Positions 23,470 to 32,716 are shown, numbered from the stretch's first letter. The stretch: DNA of 64,000 nucleotides from a virus (IMGVR_UViG_3300023284_001318:1-64000); one strand, 5' to 3'. Made by a program: numbers and translations. Notes: a model not told the origin generated them from the letters alone.

Positions 23470-23581
23470 AGGGTGTGCCGCTGGCTCTTATCGTTTTAGT
23501 GGGTTTATTACTTTGCGGCAATGGGTTGCGGCATATGACCGGACAACGAAAAAGACTTGGGAGAAACGTGATGCTAAGTAG
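23456..23581 (+). CDS. 41-residue protein coupled to terminase
   Basis: ATG 23456, TAG 23579-23581; the stop overlaps the terminase GTG. MEEVRGCAAGSYRFSGFITL and a basic tail resemble an AP2/integrase-arm type beta strand pattern (SYRFSGF...LRQWVAAYD...KKTWEKRD). It is too small to be a complete domain. Confidence 0.45.
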   Translation: MEEVRGCAAGSYRFSGFITLRQWVAAYDRTTKKTWEKRDAK

Positions 23582-25350
23582 TGCCTGAACTTACCGACAA
23601 TATTCTCAATTCTGAAGAGACCCTCTCTGCTGCCAAGCGCCTTTATTATCGTAGTTGGCGTGGCATCGCTGATTTTTTTCAACAACAATTAAAGATAACG
23701 ACTAAGAGTGTTGGGGTTGAAGCTAAAATTCCCTTTATACCAAACCCTGTTCAACTCCCTGTTCTTAAAGATGATATTGAGCAACTTCGGACTCGCGGCT
23801 ATATCCGTGATCTGATTGCCAAGTGTAGACAACCAGGTGGATCTACTCATGCTTCGGGCTGGGTTTGGAATCGTGTGTCTTTGTTCGATGGTATCTATGC
23901 CTTTATCGTAGCGCAGGATTTAGGTACCGTTAAGCGGATTTATTCCATGCACGATGTCTTTTGGAAGAACATGGGAGAGGATATTCGACCTCCCCTTAAG
24001 TCTTATTCGACAGGTTCTGAAATGGTTTTAGGGGAACCTGGAGATAGAGATACCGGGCTTGATTCAAGGTTTTTAGTGGGAGAGGCCAAGAATATCCATT
24101 TAGGGGTTGGGAGAACGATACACTGTCTTCATATGTCGGAAATTTGTCGGTATCCGAGTTCCGATCCAATTAAAGAATCCCTGATACCTGCCTGTTCCGA
24201 TGCTAAAGGAACTGTGAGGATTATCGAATCTACGGCTCATTTTGGGGGTGGTGCCGATTGGTTTCATTATCAATGTGATAAAGCGATAGCCGATAAGAAG
24301 AAGGGGAGGAACAGCGAATATCATTTCCATTTTCTCGAATGGTGGAGACTGCCTGAATATTCAGACCCCTTAGAGAAAGGTGAGAAGTTAAAATTCAATG
24401 TTGATGAAAGAGCGATTATTAAACAGCATAATCTTACACCGGAAAATATTAAATGGCGAAGAAGGAAACTTGACGAACTTGAGGGAGACATCAATTCATT
24501 CTATTTAAGTTATCCGATGGATTATGAGGAGATGTGGATTACTAAGGAGAGTTCCGCTTTTTCACAAGAACGTCTCAAGGAACTTCACGCCATGCTCAAA
24601 CCCCCGATTAAAAGATTTCGTATTGAAGAAGGACAGATGTACGAACATGACCAGGGGGAATTAGAGGTCTGGACATTACCTCAACCAGGAAAAATCTATG
24701 ATGTTGGAGCCGATGTTGGGGGTGGGCACAGCGATGGTGATTGGTCAGTTGCGGAAGTTATAGAACGAGGAACGAATATCCAAGTTGCGGAATATAGGGC
24801 GCGTATTCTTCCGTGTGATTTTACACCGATCTTAGCAAAAATTGGACATTTTTATAACAATGCACAACTCGGTCCTGAGGTTAATAATTTCGGATTAGAA
24901 GTGATTGTTGAACTTAATAAGACTTATCCGAATATCTATTTGTGGAGGAAACAGGATAAGTTAGTGCCGAAAATGACTGGGGACCTGGGGTGGGATACTC
25001 AATATCAAAGTAAACTTATTATGGTTGGATTAGCTAATAAAAGGATTTACCATAGACAGGTGCAGATTTTCTCAAAGGTCCTTTGGGACGAACTTCATTA
25101 TTTTGGCCGCGACTATACGGACACAGGTAGAATAACCTACAGAGCTATAACGGGGCACGACGATACGGCGATGGCATGGATGATAGCTTTGAAGATATCC
25201 GATGATGAATGTTTTGGGGAGGCGTCCCAAGATATAGCCCCTGCACCCAAGGTACAATCTAGGGATCCTGCCACCTATGACTCAACTTGGAAAGATGTGT
25301 TGAACGGAAAATCGAATTATGAGAATATTACTGGTTCGTGGTCAGACTGA
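23581..25350 (+). CDS. terL: Terminase large subunit
   Basis: 589 residues from GTG 23581. The ATPase domain has a variant Walker A KCRQPGGST (about 81) and a Walker B-like CLHMSEI (about 182). The RNase H-like nuclease has DVGADVGGGHSDGD (about 374) as its first acidic motif and a late GHDDTAMAW (about 524) as another. It cuts concatemeric DNA and drives it into the prohead. Position directly upstream of portal supports this. The Walker A departs from the usual GxxxxGK[ST], as in several phage terminases. Confidence 0.85.
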   Translation: MPELTDNILNSEETLSAAKRLYYRSWRGIADFFQQQLKITTKSVGVEAKIPFIPNPVQLPVLKDDIEQLRTRGYIRDLIAKCRQPGGSTHASGWVWNRVSLFDGIYAFIVAQDLGTVKRIYSMHDVFWKNMGEDIRPPLKSYSTGSEMVLGEPGDRDTGLDSRFLVGEAKNIHLGVGRTIHCLHMSEICRYPSSDPIKESLIPACSDAKGTVRIIESTAHFGGGADWFHYQCDKAIADKKKGRNSEYHFHFLEWWRLPEYSDPLEKGEKLKFNVDERAIIKQHNLTPENIKWRRRKLDELEGDINSFYLSYPMDYEEMWITKESSAFSQERLKELHAMLKPPIKRFRIEEGQMYEHDQGELEVWTLPQPGKIYDVGADVGGGHSDGDWSVAEVIERGTNIQVAEYRARILPCDFTPILAKIGHFYNNAQLGPEVNNFGLEVIVELNKTYPNIYLWRKQDKLVPKMTGDLGWDTQYQSKLIMVGLANKRIYHRQVQIFSKVLWDELHYFGRDYTDTGRITYRAITGHDDTAMAWMIALKISDDECFGEASQDIAPAPKVQSRDPATYDSTWKDVLNGKSNYENITGSWSD

Positions 25351-25362
25351 AAAGGAGCAAAT

Positions 25363-25953
25363 ATGGAAGAGAAGAAGAACGAAGTCGGCAGTAAAACTGC
25401 CGGTGGAACAGACACGCCTAATCATGTAACAGAGGAGGAGAAGGGTACTCGCCTCCTCGACCGTGCCTTTGCTGTAATCCGAGAACACATTGATCGTGGT
25501 CATACTTTCACCTACTCTCAAATGGATATAGGCATCGAGATGTCCCTCCCTGTGCTCCCAAAACCAGAACAGGCATTATTTAAGGAAATCGCAAGGACTC
25601 ATAGTGTCCCGCTATGGCAGGCAAATTGGGCACAATTCAGAAGGAGCCATGAGCAGGGAATGGCCTTTAACCTCTTTTTAGACCCAGGTTGGCGTTCCGG
25701 GGATCTCTATGGATTATCCCCTGAAGTCTGTGAGGAATGCGGGAAGACCTTTACCCCAGAGCGATTTAAATCTAAGTTATGCTCAAATAAATGTGGGGCT
25801 GAAGTAGAGCGGAAAAGGCTCGGTTTGCCAACGATAGCGGAGCAATTAAAGACGTTGGAGACAGAGAAGAGTCAGGAACAACGGGTGCAAGAGGAAGATC
25901 AAGCGATGCTAGGGCAGAAGAAAGAAGGGCCGATTGCTTCGCCTGTAGTGTAA
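25363..25953 (+). CDS. Zinc-finger hypothetical protein between terminase and portal
   Basis: 196 residues. Helical N-terminus, then a treble-clef-like site (CEECGKTFTPERFKSKLCSN, followed by KCG) around 125-146, then a Glu/Gln-rich tail. AAAGGAGC precedes the ATG. May assist packaging; function not known. Confidence 0.55.
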   Translation: MEEKKNEVGSKTAGGTDTPNHVTEEEKGTRLLDRAFAVIREHIDRGHTFTYSQMDIGIEMSLPVLPKPEQALFKEIARTHSVPLWQANWAQFRRSHEQGMAFNLFLDPGWRSGDLYGLSPEVCEECGKTFTPERFKSKLCSNKCGAEVERKRLGLPTIAEQLKTLETEKSQEQRVQEEDQAMLGQKKEGPIASPVV

Positions 25954-25962
25954 GGAAGAAGG

Positions 25963-27717
25963 ATGCCAGTCCCCTACCAATCGGAAGAACGGCTGATCCA
26001 GTTCCTAGATTCGCTCAAAGAAGAGAGTTCCGGCAAGGCCGACCTCGACAAACGGTTTCCAGCTAATATTGATTTAGACCGTGGAAAAAGCTGGAAAGGT
26101 AACGAGGACCCTCTCTTTTTATTTAATATTATCGAAAGCGCCCTCGAAGATTTCACTGGAAAATTATCAGAATCCCGCCCTAAAATCTCTGTGCTTCCCA
26201 ACCGAGATGGTCTCGATGATGCTGCAGAATTACTTGACAGCTCCATATCAAGTATCTGGGATCGCAACGAAGTGGAGTATAAGACTGAGCGGTTAGCTAA
26301 GTTTATGGCAATAGCCGGAGTAGCCTTCGTTGGAACCCCCTTTAATCGGTCTTTAATGAATGGTGTAGGGGACGTTGATTTCGTAGTTAAAGACCCTCGT
26401 ATGTGCGGCGTGGATATCGGGGTCATGGAAACCGATAAGGTAGACCGGGGCGAGTATCTTATTATTGAAGACTTTGTGCCTCTTGATTCTCAAAAATTCT
26501 TATATCCAGGCCGAGCTTCCGAAATGAAACCAGATGAGCGAATTTCTGGTTTTGCTACCACTCCTGCTAAAAGTGCCGGACATATCCTTCGTGCAGCCTA
26601 TCAGCGATTTACCAAGGGCCGAGATGCAGAAAAAAGGTCGGCAATTCCGAAAGCGATTATCGAAGAAATTTATGTCCAGGATAGAAGGAAGTCCATGGAG
26701 GATCATGGGGTAGTGCCGATAGTGCAGGGTATTACTAAGCCAGCCAAGAAGGGCTTGCCGTTTCCTGGAGGCCGGCGGATTATTCGCCAAGGGGATTTAA
26801 TCCTTGAAGATTCATTCAATCCTTATTTTGATGGACTCTTTCCAATGGATATGGTTTCGGGAAAGATAGACCTTGAGACAGTCTGGGGTCCCGACGTAGT
26901 GCAGGGGATAAAAAGGCTTCAAGAAGCTATTAATAGGATCGGAGACGCTGTTGTACGAGTGACTGTTTTGAATAGCGTTGTGCGGGTTATCATGGATCAG
27001 GATGCCGTTAGCCCAGGGGAGCGCAACAAAATCTCTAATCAAGTTGGTCAATTCATAGAGAAGCGATTTGGCCGTACCCTTGAGTTCAATGTCCCGGCTG
27101 TGCTGCCGAGGGATGTTTTTGACCTTGTCCATCAATTAATCGCCATGGCTCGTGAGAAAGTAGGGGTGATTAGAAACCCGGCAATGAAGGACTTGCCTTC
27201 AATTGTTACCGGGCCTGCTATTGAGGGGTTGCAGTTAATGGTAGAGACACCAATCAGGACGGCGGCACGTAGAATAGAGGCGCTGTATCAGAGAGTTGGG
27301 CAGAAGTTCATATCCCGCATTTTTCAATTTTATACCTCTGATCGTCTTCTTCAAAGAATTGGGCCAAACAAGAAATGGATAAACTTTGAGTTTGTCAGGC
27401 GTAGCCTTATTATTGATCCGAAAACAGGAGCGCCGCGTACTGAGGAAGATATTCGCAAGGCGTATCAGGATTTTTACTTCGCCGTTGAGCCCGGTAGTTC
27501 GTTGGCCATTACTCGGGTACAAAGGGTAATGAGCGCAGCTTTCTTTGTGGAAAACGGCTGGTTACATCCTCGTGAAGTGCTTAAAGAGGCTGGTTATGCG
27601 AATCCAGATGAGAAATTAAAAGAGGCACAAGAGGCTGTTCAAAGTGGATTAATTAATCTTCGTGACGGCAAGAAGGGTAACGGGGCTGGTGCATCGTTTC
27701 CAGGGGGACAGTTATAA
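25963..27717 (+). CDS. Portal protein
   Basis: 584 residues. Size, position after terminase, and the helical C-terminal half (VETPIRTAARRIEALYQRVG) fit a portal of the podovirus type. The N-terminal part contains LFNIIESALEDFTGKLSESR, like the wing region of portals. It forms the dodecameric ring at the packaging vertex. No membrane segment. Confidence 0.75.
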   Translation: MPVPYQSEERLIQFLDSLKEESSGKADLDKRFPANIDLDRGKSWKGNEDPLFLFNIIESALEDFTGKLSESRPKISVLPNRDGLDDAAELLDSSISSIWDRNEVEYKTERLAKFMAIAGVAFVGTPFNRSLMNGVGDVDFVVKDPRMCGVDIGVMETDKVDRGEYLIIEDFVPLDSQKFLYPGRASEMKPDERISGFATTPAKSAGHILRAAYQRFTKGRDAEKRSAIPKAIIEEIYVQDRRKSMEDHGVVPIVQGITKPAKKGLPFPGGRRIIRQGDLILEDSFNPYFDGLFPMDMVSGKIDLETVWGPDVVQGIKRLQEAINRIGDAVVRVTVLNSVVRVIMDQDAVSPGERNKISNQVGQFIEKRFGRTLEFNVPAVLPRDVFDLVHQLIAMAREKVGVIRNPAMKDLPSIVTGPAIEGLQLMVETPIRTAARRIEALYQRVGQKFISRIFQFYTSDRLLQRIGPNKKWINFEFVRRSLIIDPKTGAPRTEEDIRKAYQDFYFAVEPGSSLAITRVQRVMSAAFFVENGWLHPREVLKEAGYANPDEKLKEAQEAVQSGLINLRDGKKGNGAGASFPGGQL

Positions 27718-27722
27718 TAGTC

Positions 27723-27751
27723 TTGACAAGCGGATTTCAGGTATCTAGGAT
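27723..27751 (+). promoter_or_regulatory. Strong sigma-70-type promoter after the portal gene
   Basis: TTGACA (27723-27728), 17-bp spacer, TAGGAT (27746-27751). It starts 6 bp after the portal stop. The -35 continues AAG as in the other promoters of this phage. Confidence 0.75.
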
Positions 27752-27757
27752 AGTTTT

Positions 27758-27852
27758 GAAGAGGTAGATTGCAAGTAGGCTGCGTTTTGCAGAGCGCAGT
27801 CGTGGGAATTGGAGCGACTCGGGAAGAAACTCTTGGGTCGCTCCTTTTTTTT
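27758..27852 (+). ncRNA. Candidate ~95-nt small RNA
   Basis: Between the promoter at 27723 and a terminator at 27811-27852 lies a stretch without an open frame. It contains a hairpin CTGCG-ttttgcagag-CGCAG (27780-27799) and then the terminator stem. Promoter, structure and terminator together define a short transcript of about 95 nt. Alternatively the terminator serves the upstream packaging transcript and the promoter reads through to the head genes. Confidence 0.5.
27811..27852 (+). terminator. Intrinsic terminator
   Basis: GGAGCGAC (27811-27818) pairs with GTCGCTCC (27837-27844), followed by eight T. A textbook rho-independent terminator. Confidence 0.85.
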
Positions 27853-27904
27853 GGGGACAGGGGGTTCTAATCCCGAGTTAGGGTTCCCTGGCCCTGGAGA
27901 TTGA

Positions 27905-28369
27905 ATGGCAATACCAGGACAACCAGCAGGACCAGGACAACCCGGACAAGCAGGACAACCAGGCCCCGGACAGGGTGGTGATCTTGCGAGCAAAATGACT
28001 ATCCTTGCGGGAACGGGATTTAAAGACTTCTTCGACATTATCATTAAGGCTCAAGCGGCGGGTATTGATATATCTCAGTTCATGTCTCAACCAGGCCTCC
28101 CTAAACTACTCATGGGTGTGGGACTAAAGAACGCTGCGAATAGCGAGAATCTACTCAAGCCATTAATGGAATCTTTCGACCCTCCTCCACAACAAGATCA
28201 AATCGACCCTCAACAAATTCAGGCTGCAATGCAGATGTTAAGCGCAAGGCTTGGGCCTGGGCTTCAAGGCGTACAGCCTCCCACGGGCGGTCCGCCGGCG
28301 TTGGGAGGGCCTCCCGGATTAGGGGCGCCAGGTGGCGGAGCAGGAATTCAACCCCAAGGAATAGTTTAA
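27905..28369 (+). CDS. Gly/Pro/Gln-rich virion-associated protein
   Basis: 154 residues. The ends are low-complexity (QPAGPGQPGQAGQPGPGQGG at the start); the middle is helical (ILAGTGFKDFFDIIIKAQAA). It lies between portal and scaffold, where head accessory genes are usual. Exact role unknown. Confidence 0.55.
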   Translation: MAIPGQPAGPGQPGQAGQPGPGQGGDLASKMTILAGTGFKDFFDIIIKAQAAGIDISQFMSQPGLPKLLMGVGLKNAANSENLLKPLMESFDPPPQQDQIDPQQIQAAMQMLSARLGPGLQGVQPPTGGPPALGGPPGLGAPGGGAGIQPQGIV

Positions 28370-28388
28370 AAATCAAGGAGGAAAGAAA

Positions 28389-28529
28389 ATGGCCAAGGAT
28401 CTTTTAGGAAAACGGAGCGGCAAAGTGGCAGGACTCATGCGTCCCGATGGGATTACCAACTTCGTCGGGAGTAAGAAAAGCTCAAGTCATCTTGTGAAGA
28501 AACCCCGTAAGGTTCGTTCCCCGAGGTAG
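28389..28529 (+). CDS. 46-residue basic protein
   Basis: ATG 28389 after AAGGAGG, stop TAG 28527-28529. MAKDLLGKRSGKVAGLMRPD onward and a Lys/Arg/Ser tail. Conserved-looking and basic; may bind DNA or the scaffold. Confidence 0.5.
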   Translation: MAKDLLGKRSGKVAGLMRPDGITNFVGSKKSSSHLVKKPRKVRSPR

Positions 28530-28531
28530 AT

Positions 28532-28900
28532 TTGGCACAACACGGATTTCCAGGATCGCCTGGGTTGCCCTCTGCGGGGCCGCCCATACCCTTTGACCCT
28601 CGGGGAGTAGGGGGTCCGCCCCAAGGGCTTCCGCCTTCGGTCGGTCCGCCCCCTGGTCTGTTTGGTATTATATCTCAACTAGCGGCCAGAGAGAGGCCAA
28701 ACACATTGGACAAAATGAGGCAAGTTGTGGACCTGCTTGAAGAGGTCAGAGAACTTGACCCCAAAATAGCTAGTGTAGCGTCCATGATGATCCACCTAGC
28801 GAGGAATGGCCGTAGTGGCCTATCAGACTTTGAGAGCGACTCACCAGGAAAATTCCCTGAAGGAAAACTAGGGGCCGGTGGGGTCGTAGGGGGAGTATGA
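28532..28900 (+). CDS. Pro-rich head-region protein
   Basis: 122 residues from TTG 28532. Gly/Pro-rich first 45 residues, then a helical segment (LFGIISQLAARERPNTLDKM, RQVVDLLEEVREL). It resembles the protein at 27905 in layout, perhaps an old duplication. Confidence 0.5.
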   Translation: MAQHGFPGSPGLPSAGPPIPFDPRGVGGPPQGLPPSVGPPPGLFGIISQLAARERPNTLDKMRQVVDLLEEVRELDPKIASVASMMIHLARNGRSGLSDFESDSPGKFPEGKLGAGGVVGGV

Positions 28901-29040
28901 GGATAAGGCGTTCGGGAGCAGTTCAAAGTATGAACCAAGCGGTACCCGAGACAGATGGGCGAGGACCAAGTTTGCTTGCGCCAGTAAGCAGTTCTCAATT
29001 TTTCAAAAAGGAGTTGAGACCAACTGTTCGGGAGTTTTAA
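28897..29040 (+). CDS. 47-residue hypothetical protein
   Basis: ATGA overlap with the preceding stop, TAA 29038-29040. MRIRRSGAVQSMNQAVPETD onward; ends FFKKELRPTVREF. Translational coupling supports it, but no family is recognised. Confidence 0.4.
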   Translation: MRIRRSGAVQSMNQAVPETDGRGPSLLAPVSSSQFFKKELRPTVREF

Positions 29041-29072
29041 ATAGACCAACCTAGAACGGAGTCGAGACCAAC
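29010..29072 (+). repeat. Short direct repeat before the scaffold gene
   Basis: GGAGTTGAGACCAAC (29010-29024) and GGAGTCGAGACCAAC (29058-29072) differ at one base; a partial copy AGACCAACC lies between them at 29043. The second copy is 13 bp before the scaffold start and abuts AAGGAG. Confidence 0.7.
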
Positions 29073-29085
29073 CAAGGAGAAAGAT

Positions 29086-29985
29086 ATGCCGCCAGATGCA
29101 ATTCAGCCAGGACAAAAAGTAGATACACCGCCTGTAGGGGTGCAGCCCGTAGTCGAGGAGCCAAAATGGCTTGCTGCGATTGGTGATGAGGCTATGCGGG
29201 AAGAGGCTAAAAAAGCGTATATGCTCAACGAAGACTACACCAAGAAGACACAAGGACTAGCCGAGAAAGAAAAGGTTTGGGGCGAGGAGCGTACCAAATA
29301 CCAGGACATCGAGAAGAACTACAACACGATGAACGCCTGGTACCAGGGCGAATATCTGCCATTTCATTCACGCCTTACGCCCAAGTGGAAAGAGGTAGAT
29401 GCTTATCTCAAGGGAGAGGGGGCTCTACCTGCGAATGGCGCTCCGACTGCTCCTACGAATCCGCAGGACCCCTTTGATGGCTACGATCTTCTTTCTGGAG
29501 CCGAACAAGCTAATAAAATGGCTGAGCATCTGAAAACAACTTATTTCGATCCAAGACTTCAGGAGATAACACAGCAACGAGATCAATTTTATGCACAGAA
29601 GGAACAGGGGTGGGCTGGCTTTGTTCAGCGTTACAACGCTATCAATAACGACGCTATTCAAATAGCTTTGAAGGAACACAAAGCTGGTAGGGATTTTCCA
29701 ATTCAGCAATATGTCGAAGAGCAACTCAAGATTTACAACGGGCAAGTAGACGCTCCGGCCCTGGCGTTTCAGAAAGTAACCGGGGATCATCGGCAAAAAG
29801 ACTTGGAAAAGCAATGGTACGAGCAGGGAAAGAAAGACAGAGAACAGGAATACTTGAATCAGCAGCAGAATCCCGGCGCTTTATTGAATTCTACTGTTCC
29901 TATTTTTAAACAGCAGCCCAAAACTCGTGATGAGATTAACGCTATTTCTCAAAAGGTAGCTCAGGAAAAGAATATAGCTTGGTGA
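29086..29985 (+). CDS. Scaffolding protein
   Basis: 299 residues, highly charged, mostly helical and coiled-coil with Gln/Glu-rich stretches and Pro-rich linkers, directly upstream of the capsid gene: the standard profile of a phage scaffold. It would direct capsid assembly and leave before or during packaging. The basic C-terminal tail (KTRDEINAISQKVAQEKN) could contact the capsid. Confidence 0.7.
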   Translation: MPPDAIQPGQKVDTPPVGVQPVVEEPKWLAAIGDEAMREEAKKAYMLNEDYTKKTQGLAEKEKVWGEERTKYQDIEKNYNTMNAWYQGEYLPFHSRLTPKWKEVDAYLKGEGALPANGAPTAPTNPQDPFDGYDLLSGAEQANKMAEHLKTTYFDPRLQEITQQRDQFYAQKEQGWAGFVQRYNAINNDAIQIALKEHKAGRDFPIQQYVEEQLKIYNGQVDAPALAFQKVTGDHRQKDLEKQWYEQGKKDREQEYLNQQQNPGALLNSTVPIFKQQPKTRDEINAISQKVAQEKNIAW

Positions 29986-29988
29986 GTG

Positions 29989-30045
29989 TCAGCGGATAGG
30001 GAAGGCTAACCGACAAGCGGGGTGTCCGCGCCCCGTTTCCGCTGA
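29989..30045 (+). promoter_or_regulatory. Structured leader of the capsid gene
   Basis: TCAGCGGA (29989-29996) pairs perfectly with TCCGCTGA (30038-30045), enclosing CGGGG (30018-30022)/CCCCG (30031-30035). No U-tract follows, so it is more likely a transcript-stabilising or processing structure that sets capsid expression apart from scaffold. Confidence 0.6.
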
Positions 30046-30096
30046 TTGTAAATGCGGTAAACCCTATGCGGGGGGAGTAAGAAATGAGGAAAGACG

Positions 30097-31065
30097 ATGG
30101 CAGGCACTCCTCCGACAATAACGGAAACTTTAAACAATGTTGGTACCTCGACACTTGAAGCGAGACTTCCCGGATTAGTTGATGCGGTCTACAATTCTAA
30201 CCCATTAACTCAAACCTTACTGGCAGAAAATAGAATCACCCTGGATGGTGGACGCGATGTTCGCCAGAGAATCATCTATGCCAAAAAGCCCCACGGTTGG
30301 TACCGGGGGTTCGATACTCTAGGAACAGATCAGAAGCAGACCCGCACTGAGATCATCCTCCAATGGCGTTTGCACGAAACGCATATTTCTCTGTCTGGCG
30401 AAGACCTGATTAAAAACTCAGGGGGTAGGGCTATTTCTGATTTGGTGCATGACGAGATGGACGAGGCCGAGATGACCTCTGCCGATCAGTTGGGTACGGA
30501 GATTTTTAATTCTGGTGGCGATGCAGCAAAAATCATTGGACTTCGGGCGGCGGTTGATAACGGTGATCTGGTTGCGAGCTACGGTGGGATTACTCGGGGT
30601 AGTACGGCAGAGACTCCGGGTCTAGCGGTTAGCGGTAACGTGACTACGACTGCGATTACTTTCAATTTGGCCGATATGAATACCCAGTTTCAAAATGCCG
30701 TGGTGGCTAAGGAAAAGCCTAATCTCATTGTGACTACTCAGGCAATCTGGAACAAATGGTGGGAGCGTGCCCAGCCGGCACAGCGGTTTGGAGAGAAGGA
30801 TGGTAATCGGCCCGTGAAGGTTGGATTTCCGCAGATTGAGTTCAACGGAGCGGGAGTTATGGTGGACTCGCACTGTCCGACTTCTAGCGTGTATTTCCTG
30901 AATACCAAGTGGATCAAGATGGTCATGCACAAAGATCGTATGTTCGCCTTATCGGGGTGGATGTTTCCAAGTAACCAAGATAGTGCTATCCAGAGAATTT
31001 ACCTTGCGATGGTTTTGATGGTTACCAACCCGAGACTTCAGAATCTCGCTACGAACGTATCGTAG
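30097..31065 (+). CDS. Major capsid protein
   Basis: 322 residues, right after the scaffold. Mixed alpha/beta with a long helix-like segment (AISDLVHDEMDEAEMTSADQ), QARF-type surface loops and a late PNLIVTTQAIWNKWW strand-turn typical of HK97-fold capsids. Strong ribosome binding site (GAGGAAAGACG). Function assigned by position, size and fold-like pattern. Confidence 0.75.
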   Translation: MAGTPPTITETLNNVGTSTLEARLPGLVDAVYNSNPLTQTLLAENRITLDGGRDVRQRIIYAKKPHGWYRGFDTLGTDQKQTRTEIILQWRLHETHISLSGEDLIKNSGGRAISDLVHDEMDEAEMTSADQLGTEIFNSGGDAAKIIGLRAAVDNGDLVASYGGITRGSTAETPGLAVSGNVTTTAITFNLADMNTQFQNAVVAKEKPNLIVTTQAIWNKWWERAQPAQRFGEKDGNRPVKVGFPQIEFNGAGVMVDSHCPTSSVYFLNTKWIKMVMHKDRMFALSGWMFPSNQDSAIQRIYLAMVLMVTNPRLQNLATNVS

Positions 31066-31080
31066 TAACGAAAGGGGAAT

Positions 31081-31491
31081 TTGTTGGTGAACCAACTTCC
31101 CAAGAAAAATAATCAGCTCCCTCCTTCTCTTCAATGGCTTATGCCCAAGAAAGGGAAGGAGGGAATGAAGCGTGTTGCGAATGATTCAACATTGTTTGTT
31201 CAGATTGAGCATCAAATAGACAGGCGAGTTCCGTGTTTGGCGATTGCTCGAATGTGTATTCATGCAGCACAAGACGGGAGGTTTGGCAATATTTGTGTTT
31301 TGAGGGGCGTTACTCATAGGCATAATTTTAGAGTAATGGATCTTATGAAACGCTATAAAGTATGGAGCGGTCAGTCGCTAACTGGCTTCAAGATGCGACC
31401 TGACTGTTGGTTTGATACTAGGAAAAAATTCTGGGTCGTTGGAGCGAAGCCTAACCCACAAGCAAAAGTTCTCACTGCCGTAAACCAATGA
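31081..31491 (+). CDS. Hypothetical protein between capsid and decoration genes
   Basis: 136 residues from TTG 31081 (GTG 31087 is an alternative). Basic, with several Cys; MKRVANDSTLFVQIEHQIDR begins the likely core. No family recognised. Confidence 0.5.
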   Translation: MLVNQLPKKNNQLPPSLQWLMPKKGKEGMKRVANDSTLFVQIEHQIDRRVPCLAIARMCIHAAQDGRFGNICVLRGVTHRHNFRVMDLMKRYKVWSGQSLTGFKMRPDCWFDTRKKFWVVGAKPNPQAKVLTAVNQ

Positions 31492-31519
31492 GCGGTTGTT
31501 TTGAGAAAGGAGAAATGAA

Positions 31520-32290
31520 ATGGCTCTAAGAACAGTTGATGCAGTTTTGAGTTTGGGTCATCTTTTGCCCCTCGCACAGGAGGACCTCAAGACTACTACT
31601 GATTCTCCCTCAATTAAGTTGGGAACTATTAGTATGGTTTCTGATGCTTTTGGTATGTTGAGGATTTTCCGTTATGTTCGACTCCTACAGTCTGGAGGCA
31701 TGACAGAAGGGCAACTTTGTGCCCGTGTGGGTATTGTGACCGATACGATCACAGCGGCTTCGGGAGAAGTCAATGATACTACCAATGCGGCTGCGACTGG
31801 TATTTTTACCTCCGGTGATGAGGTGGGTAAAATCTTCCAGGTTAACGTCGCTGGTGCGGCTGCCCCGGAGGGTGAGAGCGCCCTGATTGTCAGCAACGAT
31901 GCCGATCAGTTGACCTTTCATGCAGACTATCCTCTGTCTACCGCAGTGGCCTCCGGTGATACTTTCAGCGATTGGTCGATTGCCCAATATGATGACGCTG
32001 TTGCTGGAGACGAACGGAGTGATATCGGCGGGATTGTTATGGGTAATTTTTCCGCCAAGGACTATGGATGGGCGCAACAGTATGGGTTCCATCCGTCTGC
32101 TGAGATTGCTGCCGCTAGTGATGCTCCTACCGCTAGTGCGGCGGGTGTGCCTGATGCTGCCAGTTTACAGGTCCGAGGGTCTGAGACCAACGAAGAGTTT
32201 CTTGGTTATTTTCCGATGGCTACATCGACTACTGCAGTAGCGGCGGCATTCGTTATTGACGTTTGGCATCAGAGTGAAATAATCGACTAG
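31520..32290 (+). CDS. Structural head protein
   Basis: 256 residues, Ala/Thr/Asp-rich, beta-rich (EGQLCARVGIVTDTITAASG, GESALIVSNDADQLTFHADY). Composition and position point to a capsid decoration or accessory head protein. Confidence 0.6.
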   Translation: MALRTVDAVLSLGHLLPLAQEDLKTTTDSPSIKLGTISMVSDAFGMLRIFRYVRLLQSGGMTEGQLCARVGIVTDTITAASGEVNDTTNAAATGIFTSGDEVGKIFQVNVAGAAAPEGESALIVSNDADQLTFHADYPLSTAVASGDTFSDWSIAQYDDAVAGDERSDIGGIVMGNFSAKDYGWAQQYGFHPSAEIAAASDAPTASAAGVPDAASLQVRGSETNEEFLGYFPMATSTTAVAAAFVIDVWHQSEIID

Positions 32291-32300
32291 AGGAGACCTA

Positions 32301-32651
32301 ATGAAACGATTTCTAAAATTCATCTTACCGCTAGTCTTTATTGCAGTCATGGCTGTTCCCGCCTGGCCGGCGGCCCTGACATTATCGGAGATTAATCGGG
32401 GTACGTTGGGGCCGCTACGAGTGCAGACGGGCTTTGCGACTACGGCCTCTGCGGATACATTGGCGTTCCCATTTAAGAATGTTCTTTATGTGGGAATGGT
32501 TCCGAGGGTAGCTGCATCAACGGATGATATCCCGTTGGTTTGGTATAGCATTAGTGGTACCACTATTACTATTTATGTCAGTGGTGATGTTAGTGATGGT
32601 GATGCTACGGATGTCAGTGTTCGGATAGATTATTTTATCATCGGGTTCTAA
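32301..32651 (+). CDS. Exported protein within the head operon
   Basis: 116 residues. MKRFLKFILPLVFIAVMAVP followed by AWPAA is a classic Sec signal peptide with a probable cut after AWPA. The mature part is a small beta domain. Signal peptides are unexpected in a virion-assembly block; similar genes at 33539 and 39102 share this trait. Confidence 0.65.
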   Translation: MKRFLKFILPLVFIAVMAVPAWPAALTLSEINRGTLGPLRVQTGFATTASADTLAFPFKNVLYVGMVPRVAASTDDIPLVWYSISGTTITIYVSGDVSDGDATDVSVRIDYFIIGF

Positions 32652-32677
32652 CGCCAAGATTGCCCGAGGTCACATAA

Positions 32678-32716
32678 GGGGCGGGGTAAGGGAATCCTTG
32701 CCACGCCCCTTTTTTA
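32678..32716 (+). terminator. Intrinsic terminator
   Basis: GGGGCG (32678-32683) pairs with CGCCCC (32704-32709), extended through GG.TAAGG/CCTTGCC with one mismatch, then six T. It ends the capsid-region transcript. Confidence 0.85.
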
